64,000 nucleotides of DNA from the NCBI RefSeq assembly GCF_000241485.1, contig NZ_JH584241.1, positions 2,093,502 through 2,157,501 of the forward strand. The letters are read 5' to 3'. The translations under genes were made by a program, and so were the position numbers. Position 1 is the stretch's first letter, and each line of letters starts with the position of its first letter. This stretch comes from Sphingomonas sp. PAMC 26605 (lineage in GTDB: Bacteria > Pseudomonadota > Alphaproteobacteria > Sphingomonadales > Sphingomonadaceae). Shown here piece after piece: positions 18,120-25,462 of the stretch. Below the pieces are notes generated by a model, which did not search any database, was not told the origin of the DNA, and saw nothing but the letters and a program-made list of their open reading frames with translations.

Positions 18120-20444
18120 ATGACGCCCAAGCTTTCAACGATCGACCGTGCCGGTGTCGCGCGCGGTGCGCTTGGCGCCGCGCTGCTGTCGGCGGCGGTG
18201 TTCGCGACCCCGGCGCTCGCCGCGCCCGACCCGGCGCCCGCCAAGGACCAGTCCGGCGATATCGTCGTCACCGGCCATCCCGACCCCGAGGGGCTGCTCC
18301 CCGACCAGCACGCGGCGAAAGCGCAAAGCGCGATCTCGGCCGATTTCATCACCAAGCAGGCGCCGACGCTCAACGCTTTCCAATTGGTCGGCCTGCTGCC
18401 CGGCGCCAACGTCTCGTCGAGCGACCCGTACGGCCTGTCGACCAGTTCGAGCCTGACGCTGCGCGGGCTCGGGCAGGACGAGATCGGCGTGCTGATGGAG
18501 GGCGCGCCGCAGAACGACATCGGCTATTATTACGCCTATCCCGCGCAATTCGCCGACGCCGAGAACCTCAAGCAGATCACGCTCGCACAAGGTGCGGTCG
18601 ATTTGGATTCGCCGACCGTTGGCGGGGCGGGGGGGCTGCTGTCGCTGTCGCTCGACGATCCCAAGGCGAGCCCGCAGGGCCTCGTCAATGTCTCGCTCGG
18701 TTCGTACGCCGCGCGGCGCGCCTTCGTGCGGGTCGATAGCGGCACGATCGGCCAGACCGGGCTCAGGGCGTTCCTGTCCTATTCGAACATCCGCGCCGAT
18801 AATTGGCGCGGGGCGGGATACGACACGCGCCAGCATGTCGATGCCAAGCTGCTCAACGAATGGGGCAACGGCAATCGTGCGAGCGTGTCGGTGTCGTTCA
18901 ACGACGCCAATTCCTCGACCTACCCGAGCCCGACGCTGGCCGACTGGAAGGCCGATGGCCGCGGGTTCAACTACGACCGAAGCTACAGCGCCGGGGACAC
19001 CAATTACTGGCGGCTGTACCGCGCCCCGTTCCGTAACGTCTATGTCGCGGCGCCGCTGCATCTGGCGCTGAGCGATCGACTGACGCTCGACACGACGAGC
19101 TATCTCCAGTTCGGCTACGGCAACTCGCCCTACGGCACGCAGCTTTCGACAACCGGCAATTTCCTCGGCACCGAGGCGCTGGCGCCGGTCACCCTCCCCG
19201 GCGCGGTCGATGGCACGGCGACGGTGCTCGGCAATTTCACCGGCGACCAGTTCCGCGGCGGTAGCGTCGGCAAGCTGACGCTGACCGCGGGTGCGCACCG
19301 CATCAGCGCCGGGCTGTGGTTCGATTACGGCACCGACCGCGTGCTGCAGAGCTATGGCGCGGTGCGCGCCGACGGGCATCCGGTCGATCCCTGGGGCTAT
19401 CAGGAGCAGGCGATCCGCACCGCCGACGGTCGCCTGCTGGCGTACGAGAATGAGCGCACCGTAACGGTGACCAAGGGCTTCTTCGTCGCCGACAGCGTCA
19501 CGCTGACGCCGCGGCTCAGCGTCGATCTCGGTTTCAAGGGCGTCGATGTCCTGCATAACGGGCGGAATTACCTGCCCGGGCCGCAATCCGCGGTGCGCCT
19601 CGACAGCTTCGCCGCGCTCCCCCGTGCGGCGGTGCAGTATCAGCTCGACGATCGCCAGCAACTGTTCGCCAACATCACCACCAACTTCCGCGCGCCCGAT
19701 GAATATACGCTCTACAACGGCTATGACGGCGGCGCGTTGACCAAGACCGGCACGACCGCGCTCAAGAACGAATATTCGGTCTCGCAGGAAATCGGCTATC
19801 GCTATATCGGCCCGAGCCTGTCGGCGTCGGTCACCGCCTTTCATTACCATTTCCGCAATCGCCAGCTCGGGACGCTGATCGATCTCGGCGGCGCGCAGAT
19901 CAATTCGACGCTCAACGCCGGTAGCCAGACCTCGTACGGCGTCGATGGCGAGATCGACTATCGCCCCGCCGCCGGGGTGAGCCTCTATCTGTCGGGCGAA
20001 TATCTCCATGCGCGGCTCGACGACGATCTGCAGGTTGGCGGCGATCTTCTACCGACGCGCGGCAAGCGCGCGGTGTCGAGCCCGGACTTTCAGGTGGGCC
20101 TCGGCGGGACGTATGACGACGGGCATCTGTTCGGCAGCGGCGCGCTGAAATACGTCGCGCGGCAATATGCCACTTTCGTCAATGACGAGAGCATTCCCGG
20201 CTATGCGACGCTCGATCTGTCGATCGGCGTGCATCTCGCCGACTGGCTCGACGGCAAGCGCACCGACCTCCGGCTCAACGCCATCAACGTGACCGATCCG
20301 CATGTCCTGTCGGGGGTCGCCGCAGTCACCACCAACGCGCAGGACACGCTCGGGCGCGGCGGCAGCGTGATCGCCGGGGCGGCCCCGAGCTATTATGTCG
20401 GCAGCGGCAGGGCCGTCATCGCCACGCTCTCGCGCGTGTTCTGA
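18120..20444 (+). CDS. TonB-dependent receptor, probable thiamine uptake
   Basis: A 774-residue outer-membrane receptor. Residues 1-34 are a signal peptide ending ALAAP; a TonB-box-like DIVVTGH follows, then a plug domain (residues about 60-190, with SLTLRGLGQDEIGVLMEG), then a 22-strand barrel ending in Phe. The substrate is inferred from the TPP riboswitch upstream and the kinase and PnuT-like permease downstream: thiamine or a thiamine precursor. Comparative genomics has predicted such riboswitch-controlled TonB receptors in other Gram-negatives. GGAG lies 12 bases before the ATG. Confidence 0.88.
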   Translation: MTPKLSTIDRAGVARGALGAALLSAAVFATPALAAPDPAPAKDQSGDIVVTGHPDPEGLLPDQHAAKAQSAISADFITKQAPTLNAFQLVGLLPGANVSSSDPYGLSTSSSLTLRGLGQDEIGVLMEGAPQNDIGYYYAYPAQFADAENLKQITLAQGAVDLDSPTVGGAGGLLSLSLDDPKASPQGLVNVSLGSYAARRAFVRVDSGTIGQTGLRAFLSYSNIRADNWRGAGYDTRQHVDAKLLNEWGNGNRASVSVSFNDANSSTYPSPTLADWKADGRGFNYDRSYSAGDTNYWRLYRAPFRNVYVAAPLHLALSDRLTLDTTSYLQFGYGNSPYGTQLSTTGNFLGTEALAPVTLPGAVDGTATVLGNFTGDQFRGGSVGKLTLTAGAHRISAGLWFDYGTDRVLQSYGAVRADGHPVDPWGYQEQAIRTADGRLLAYENERTVTVTKGFFVADSVTLTPRLSVDLGFKGVDVLHNGRNYLPGPQSAVRLDSFAALPRAAVQYQLDDRQQLFANITTNFRAPDEYTLYNGYDGGALTKTGTTALKNEYSVSQEIGYRYIGPSLSASVTAFHYHFRNRQLGTLIDLGGAQINSTLNAGSQTSYGVDGEIDYRPAAGVSLYLSGEYLHARLDDDLQVGGDLLPTRGKRAVSSPDFQVGLGGTYDDGHLFGSGALKYVARQYATFVNDESIPGYATLDLSIGVHLADWLDGKRTDLRLNAINVTDPHVLSGVAAVTTNAQDTLGRGGSVIAGAAPSYYVGSGRAVIATLSRVF

Positions 20445-20448
20445 GCGG

Positions 20449-21591
20449 ATGGCCGCGACCGCCCCGCATCTCGTCCACGGCATGGGCACCACGCTCGAGC
20501 CGCCGACCTGGCCAGCGATCACGCACGCCGAGGCCGCGGCGGCGCTCGTGCGCTTCCCCGCGGTGGGGCGGCTCGAAGCGCTCGAATGGCATTCGCCGCG
20601 GCCGTTTTCGGCTGCGGCGCGCGTGCGAACGTCGCGCGGCGTGTTCGTTCTCAAGCGCCATCATCCAGACCTGCGCACGCCTGCCGGGCTCGCGGAGGAG
20701 CACGCCTTCCTCGCGCATCTCGCCGCGGCTGGCGCACCGGTGCCCGAGGTGATGCTGACCGACGCGGGGATGGGTGCGGTCGCTGTCGGCGGCTGGACCT
20801 ACGAACTGCACCGCCACGGCGCAGGGCGCGATCTGTATCGCGATCGGCTGTCGTGGACGCCGTTCTTTTCCGTGGGGCACGCTCGCGCGGCAGGCGCGGC
20901 GCTTGCCCGGCTGCATGCGGCGTCGCGCGGCTTCGCGGCGCCCGCGCGTGCGGTGCAGCCGTTGGTCGCGAGCTTCACCATTCTCCCGAGCGAGGATCCG
21001 CTCGCGGCGACCGAGGCCTATGTCGCCGCGCGGCCCGCGCTCGCCGCGTTTCTCGAAGATCGCGACTGGCGCCCGGCGCTGGCCCGGCTGTTCACTGTGC
21101 TCGGGCAGGGACTTCCCGCACGCCTTGCCGGGCGCCCGGCGCTGTGGACGCACAACGACTGGCATCCGTCGAACCTGCTGTGGAGCGCGGAGGGCGCGGT
21201 CGAAACGGTGTTCGACTTCGGCCTCGCTGATCGTACGTCCGCGGTCCACGATCTCGCGACGGCGATCGAGCGGACCGCGATCGACTGGCTCGATCTCGGG
21301 CAGGGAGCGGATGCGACGATCGGCCATCCCGAAACGGCGCGCGCGCTGCTGAACGGGTACGCATCGGTCACGCCGCTCGATGGCGCCGATGTGGCGGCCG
21401 TGGTGGCTCTGCTCCCCCTGGTCCATCTCGAATTCGCGCTCTCGGAAATCGACTATTTCGCGGGCGTCGTCGGTGATGCCGATCAGGCGGCGGTGGCGTG
21501 GGAGCAGTATCTGCTCGGCCATGCCGATTGGTTCATCGCGCCCGCCGGGCAGGCCTTCCTAAAGCGTATCGACCTCGAGCCGCTCCGCTGA
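20449..21591 (+). CDS. APH-fold phosphotransferase, candidate thiamine kinase
   Basis: A 380-residue kinase of the aminoglycoside phosphotransferase/choline kinase fold. The catalytic loop is HNDWHPSNLLW and the metal-binding motif VFDFG. Position between the riboswitch-controlled receptor and a PnuC-like permease suggests it phosphorylates thiamine after uptake. The E. coli thiamine kinase ThiK has the same fold. It starts four bases after the receptor stop. The frame is open upstream but only the ATG at 20449 fits the operon. Other small-molecule kinase roles are possible. Confidence 0.7.
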   Translation: MAATAPHLVHGMGTTLEPPTWPAITHAEAAAALVRFPAVGRLEALEWHSPRPFSAAARVRTSRGVFVLKRHHPDLRTPAGLAEEHAFLAHLAAAGAPVPEVMLTDAGMGAVAVGGWTYELHRHGAGRDLYRDRLSWTPFFSVGHARAAGAALARLHAASRGFAAPARAVQPLVASFTILPSEDPLAATEAYVAARPALAAFLEDRDWRPALARLFTVLGQGLPARLAGRPALWTHNDWHPSNLLWSAEGAVETVFDFGLADRTSAVHDLATAIERTAIDWLDLGQGADATIGHPETARALLNGYASVTPLDGADVAAVVALLPLVHLEFALSEIDYFAGVVGDADQAAVAWEQYLLGHADWFIAPAGQAFLKRIDLEPLR

Positions 21592-22148
21592 TGTCGGCGC
21601 TCGAGATCGCCGCCGTCATCGTCAGTTTTCTGGGGATCTGGCTCACCGCCGCGCGGCGGATGCTGTGCTGGCCGATCAATCTGCTGGCCTGCGCGCTCTA
21701 CTTCAAGCTGTTCCTCGACGTCCGGCTCTATGCCGACATGGTGCTGCAGGCGCTGTTCGGCATCGGCATCGTCTATGGCTGGATCGTCTGGGCGCGCGGC
21801 AAGGAGGATCGCGGCGAAGTCGTGGTCGAGCCGCTCGCGGCGTTGCCCGCGCTGGTCGCGCTGGCGTTGGGCGCGATCGGTGCGGTGGCGATCGGCTGGG
21901 GGACGAGCCGGTATACCGACGCCGCGCTGCCGTGGATCGATTCGGCGCTCAGCAGCTTCAGCCTCGTCGCGCAATATTGGACCGCGCGGCGCCACCGCGC
22001 GAGCTGGTTGCTGTGGATCGCGGTGGACGTGATCTATGTCGGGATGTTCGTCTTCAAGGGGCTGATGCTCACCGCCGGTCTCTACGCCGCGATGATCGTC
22101 CTTGCGGTCCTCGGCTATCGCCGCTGGCGGACCGCGCGCCAACGCTAG
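21591..22148 (+). CDS. pnuT: PnuC-family permease, probable thiamine transporter (PnuT-like)
   Basis: A 185-residue inner-membrane protein with about seven helices. The WPINLLACALYFKLF and SWLLWIAVDVIYVGMFVFKG blocks are characteristic of the PnuC/PnuT family, which moves nicotinamide riboside or thiamine by facilitated diffusion and relies on intracellular phosphorylation to trap the substrate. The TPP riboswitch and adjacent kinase favour thiamine. It overlaps the kinase stop by one base (TGATG). Confidence 0.85.
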   Translation: MSALEIAAVIVSFLGIWLTAARRMLCWPINLLACALYFKLFLDVRLYADMVLQALFGIGIVYGWIVWARGKEDRGEVVVEPLAALPALVALALGAIGAVAIGWGTSRYTDAALPWIDSALSSFSLVAQYWTARRHRASWLLWIAVDVIYVGMFVFKGLMLTAGLYAAMIVLAVLGYRRWRTARQR

Positions 22149-22204
22149 CCCCGGCTCGCGCCGCGCTTGGTACTTCTTGGTCAAGGCGTAGCGCAAAGAT
22201 ACCA

Positions 22205-22229
22205 GGAACCCGGCACCGACTTCGCCGTT
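22205..22229 (+). promoter_or_regulatory. EcfG-type general stress promoter
   Basis: GGAAC (22205-22209), a 16-base spacer and CGTT (22226-22229) match the alphaproteobacterial general stress sigma factor consensus exactly. It lies about 100 bases upstream of a CsbD-like gene, the kind of gene that is commonly under EcfG control. Confidence 0.75.
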
Positions 22230-22330
22230 CTATGGGTCCGATCCGAACCCAATTCGGGATGCGCGGCGTGGGCTCGTTTGCCTCGCTGCGTCCCGATCGG
22301 GGGATCCCCTTTCGCACGAGGAGTCAGACG

Positions 22331-22696
22331 ATGAACAAGGACGAATTCCAGGGCGGCGCACGCTATGTCGGCGGCAAGATCGAAAAGGCCGTCGGCGACA
22401 CCGTCAGCAGCCGCGATTGGCAGGTCGACGGCGTGGTCGATCAGGTCGCAGGAGGCGCGCAGAACCTTTATGGCCGCGCCAAGTCTGCGATCGGCGACGT
22501 GGTCGACGGCGCGCCCGAGCTCGCCGAGAAGATCGGCAGCGATGCCCGCGCAGCCGGTGATCGCGCGCTCGATGCAGCCAAGCGCGGCGCGCGGACCGCG
22601 CAGGAATCGGCCAAGCAGGCGCCCGTGTTGTGGGCGCTCGGTGCGGCAGCGCTCGGCTACGGCCTCGCCTGGCTGCTCCACGGGCAGCGCGACTAA
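22331..22696 (+). CDS. CsbD-family stress protein with C-terminal membrane segment
   Basis: A 121-residue protein starting with a CsbD-like domain (MNKDEFQGGARYVGGKIEKAVG), followed by an Ala-rich helix and a C-terminal hydrophobic segment (VLWALGAAALGYGLAWLL) that probably anchors it to the inner membrane. CsbD-like proteins are abundant stress proteins of unknown mechanism. The upstream EcfG-type promoter supports a stress role. ACGAGGAG precedes the ATG. Confidence 0.8.
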   Translation: MNKDEFQGGARYVGGKIEKAVGDTVSSRDWQVDGVVDQVAGGAQNLYGRAKSAIGDVVDGAPELAEKIGSDARAAGDRALDAAKRGARTAQESAKQAPVLWALGAAALGYGLAWLLHGQRD

Positions 22697-22700
22697 GCCC

Positions 22701-24215
22701 GTGACCGTGGTCCCGGCCCTCAAGTCGCTGCGCGACTCCGCCGATCTGCGCCATCTGCGCCAGATCATCGCGGGGCTCGACGAAGGCGTCATCCTGGTCG
22801 ATCCCGACCAATCGATCCTGTGGGCCAATGAAGCGGCGCTCGGGATGCACGGGGTCGATTCGGTAGAGGCACTCGGGGCCACGGTCGACGACTATCGCGA
22901 CCGCTTCCAGCTGCGCTACCGCAACAACCACCGCCTGAAGGGCGCCGACTATCCGATCGAGCGCGTCGTCGCGGGCGAGGCCTTTTCGGAGGTCGTGGTC
23001 GAAGTTGCGGTGGCGGGCGAAGAGGACCCGCGCTGGGTCCACCAGGTGCGCAGCCTGGTGCTGACCAATGCGGAGGGCGAGCCCGAATGCCTCGTGCTGG
23101 TGATCCAGGACGTGTCGGCGCGGTTCGAAGCGGAGGATCGTTTCGAACAGTCGTTCAACGCCAATCCAGCGCCGGCGATCATATGCCGGCTGAGCGACCT
23201 GCGCTACGTCAAGGTCAACCAAGGTTTCGTCGACATGACCGGGCACGACCGCGCCGCGATCCTCGCCCGGACGGTCTATGACATCGACGTGCTCGAACGT
23301 GGCGAGCAGCGCGAGCTCGCCAAGGAACGGCTCGCCGAGGGGCGCACCATTCCGCAGATGGAGGCCGAACTCAGCCTGCCGAACGGCGAGACCAAGCTCG
23401 TCATCGTCGCCGGCCAGCCGATCGACATGGGCGATCAGCCCTGCATGCTGTTCACCTTCGCCGATCTCGAACCGCGGCGGAAGGCGGAAATGGCACTGCG
23501 CCAGAGCGAGGAGCGCTTCACGCGAACCTTTTCACTTGCGCCGGTGGCGCTGGCGATCGGTGCGCTCGAGGGTCACCGGCTGTGCGACGTCAACGAAGCC
23601 TTCACCGCGCTGACCGGCTATGACGCGGAGGAGATCATCGGGCGCCCGCTCGGCGAGGTCGGGCTGTGGGAGACGCCTGCGCTGCAGGATGCGCTCGAGA
23701 CCGAGATCGAGGCGGGTCACGCGCTGCGCGACCGCGAGCTCCGCATCCGGCTCAAAGACGGTGCGATCATCGACGCGATCGTCTCGACCGAGCCGATCCT
23801 GCTGCGCGACGAGGCGTGCGTGCTGTGGGCGATGCGCGACATCACTACGCGCAAGGCTTCCGAGCGCGAGCTAGTCGGCGCGATCGAGGCGGTGATGAAG
23901 GATACGAGCTGGCTCAGCCGCTCGATCATGGAGAAGCTCGCGCGGATCCGCGCGCCGCAGGCCGAACCCAGCGGCGTCGGGCTCGACCAGCTGACGCACC
24001 GCGAGCGCGAGGTGCTGGCGCTGATCTGCCGCGGGCTCGACGACAAATCGATCGCGCGGACGCTCGATCTGTCGGGCAACACCGTGCGTAACCATGTCGC
24101 GCGGATCTACGCCAAGATCGGCGTCAACCGCCGCAACGCGGCGGCGGTATGGGCGCGCGCGCGCGGGTTCGACGGCGATTCGATGCCCGCGCCCGAACGG
24201 GAGATAGCAGCATGA
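22701..24215 (+). CDS. Multi-PAS sensor with LuxR-type DNA-binding domain
   Basis: A 504-residue soluble regulator. Three PAS-like domains are visible: residues about 15-140 (ILVDPDQSILWANEAAL), about 150-260 (NPAPAIICRLSDLRYVKVN), and about 275-390 (LAPVALAIGALEGHRLCDVN). A LuxR HTH closes the protein (LTHREREVLALICRGLDDKSIARTL then NTVRNHVARIYAKIG). No kinase domain or LOV cysteine is seen, so it probably senses a small ligand or redox state directly. It starts with GTG four bases after the CsbD-like gene and overlaps the next gene by four bases. Confidence 0.85.
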   Translation: MTVVPALKSLRDSADLRHLRQIIAGLDEGVILVDPDQSILWANEAALGMHGVDSVEALGATVDDYRDRFQLRYRNNHRLKGADYPIERVVAGEAFSEVVVEVAVAGEEDPRWVHQVRSLVLTNAEGEPECLVLVIQDVSARFEAEDRFEQSFNANPAPAIICRLSDLRYVKVNQGFVDMTGHDRAAILARTVYDIDVLERGEQRELAKERLAEGRTIPQMEAELSLPNGETKLVIVAGQPIDMGDQPCMLFTFADLEPRRKAEMALRQSEERFTRTFSLAPVALAIGALEGHRLCDVNEAFTALTGYDAEEIIGRPLGEVGLWETPALQDALETEIEAGHALRDRELRIRLKDGAIIDAIVSTEPILLRDEACVLWAMRDITTRKASERELVGAIEAVMKDTSWLSRSIMEKLARIRAPQAEPSGVGLDQLTHREREVLALICRGLDDKSIARTLDLSGNTVRNHVARIYAKIGVNRRNAAAVWARARGFDGDSMPAPEREIAA

Positions 24216-24385
24216 CGCAGCACACCGACAAAGGCCGCGCCCGTCAGGCGAAGGGCTCGGTCAAGGAAGCGATCGGCAAGATCATCGGCGACGTCGATGT
24301 CGAACGGCAAGGGCGGCGCGAGAGCAAGGCCGGCGCCGAGCAGGCCCGGGGCGAGAGCCCCGCAACCAAGGACCGCGGCAACTGA
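24212..24385 (+). CDS. CsbD family protein, small
   Basis: A 57-residue hydrophilic protein (MTQHTDKGRARQAKGSVKEA) with the CsbD signature of charged helices. It overlaps the end of the PAS-LuxR gene as ATGA. No cysteine or membrane segment. A stress role is inferred from family and neighbours. Confidence 0.75.
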   Translation: MTQHTDKGRARQAKGSVKEAIGKIIGDVDVERQGRRESKAGAEQARGESPATKDRGN

Positions 24386-24422
24386 CGCCGCTTCCGGCAC
24401 ATTTCTACCAACAGGAGTGACT

Positions 24423-25301
24423 ATGGCTACCAATCTCAACCCCGGCTTCGTGCCGGTTGACGACGCGCGTCTGGTAAAGACGCCCGCGCGCATTTCTTGG
24501 GGCGCGATCTTCGCCGGCGTCGTACTGGCGATCGCGATCCAGCTCGTGCTCGGCATCCTTGGAACGGGGATCGGCATGAGTCTGGTCAACCCGGTCGAGG
24601 GCACGACACCCGGCGCGACCGGGTTCGGGATCGGCGCGGGGCTTTACTGGATCGTGACGACGGTGATCGCGCTCGGTGCGGGTGGCTATGCCGCGGCGCG
24701 CGTCGCTGGGGTACATGACCGCTTCGACGGGCTGGTCCACGGTCTCGTCGTATGGGGCGTGACGCTGATCCTGACGCTGTATCTTCTTATGTCGGCGGTC
24801 GGCGGGATCATCGGCGGCGCGTTCCGCACCGTCGGTGCGGTCGCGGGTGCCGCCGGGAGCGGGATCGGCGCGGCTGCGCCCAAGGTTGCCGATGTGGCGG
24901 GGATCGACACCAGCGACGTGCGCAACGAAGCCGCCGCCTATCTCGCGACGACGCCGTCCGATCCGGCGCAGATGACGCCCGAACAGGCGCAGAAGGAAAT
25001 CGCGATGCAGCTTCCCGCGCTCGCCCGCGGTGGGCAGCAGGGCGCCGAGGCCGAAAGCCGCATCGTCGATGTGGTCGCCGCGCAGCGCAAGGTCAGCCGT
25101 CCCGAGGCGCAGGCCGAAGTGACGCGCGCCAAGGCGCAGTTCGTCAAGACCAAGAACGACACGATCGCCACCGCCAAGTCGGCAACCGACACCGCCGCGG
25201 GCGTCGCCGCCGGGACTTCGTTCCTGCTGGTGATCGCGCTGCTGATCGGCGCGGGTGCTGCGAGCTTCGGTGCGACTGCAGCGACGCGCCGTCGCTACTG
25301 A
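24423..25301 (+). CDS. Glycine-rich multi-span membrane protein, function unknown
   Basis: A 292-residue inner-membrane protein with helices near residues 20-50, 65-85, 100-130 and 260-285. The first part is Gly/Ala-rich; the central soluble region (about 145-250) is Ala/Gln/Lys-rich and may be helical. AGGAG precedes the ATG. I do not recognise a function. It follows the CsbD gene by 37 bases and is probably part of the same stress transcript, ending at the hairpin at 25308-25341. Confidence 0.72.
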   Translation: MATNLNPGFVPVDDARLVKTPARISWGAIFAGVVLAIAIQLVLGILGTGIGMSLVNPVEGTTPGATGFGIGAGLYWIVTTVIALGAGGYAAARVAGVHDRFDGLVHGLVVWGVTLILTLYLLMSAVGGIIGGAFRTVGAVAGAAGSGIGAAAPKVADVAGIDTSDVRNEAAAYLATTPSDPAQMTPEQAQKEIAMQLPALARGGQQGAEAESRIVDVVAAQRKVSRPEAQAEVTRAKAQFVKTKNDTIATAKSATDTAAGVAAGTSFLLVIALLIGAGAASFGATAATRRRY

Positions 25302-25307
25302 AGTCCC

Positions 25308-25341
25308 CTGTAGTGCCATCCCGTGGTGGGTGGCACTACAG
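25308..25341. terminator. Stem-loop after the stress cluster
   Basis: CTGTAGTGCCA (25308-25318) and TGGCACTACAG (25331-25341) form a perfect 11-bp stem, extended by inner CCC/GGG. No T-run follows, but its position just after the membrane protein gene fits transcript end or RNA protection. Confidence 0.55.
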
Positions 25342-25370
25342 ACCCCATGGCCGCGTGTACGACCCTAAGG

Positions 25371-25391
25371 CCGTTTACCTGTCAAAAACGG
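25371..25391. promoter_or_regulatory. Inverted repeat upstream of the GH3 gene
   Basis: CCGTTT and AAACGG are exact inverted arms with a 9-base spacer, about 70 bases before the GH3 start. It is a possible repressor operator. No promoter consensus is clear. Confidence 0.3.
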
Positions 25392-25462
25392 CAGCATATA
25401 CGACCGCGGGTCGGCACCGTGTCTCGAGCATCGCGCGACGCCCATCAAGAGAGGATTTCTTC

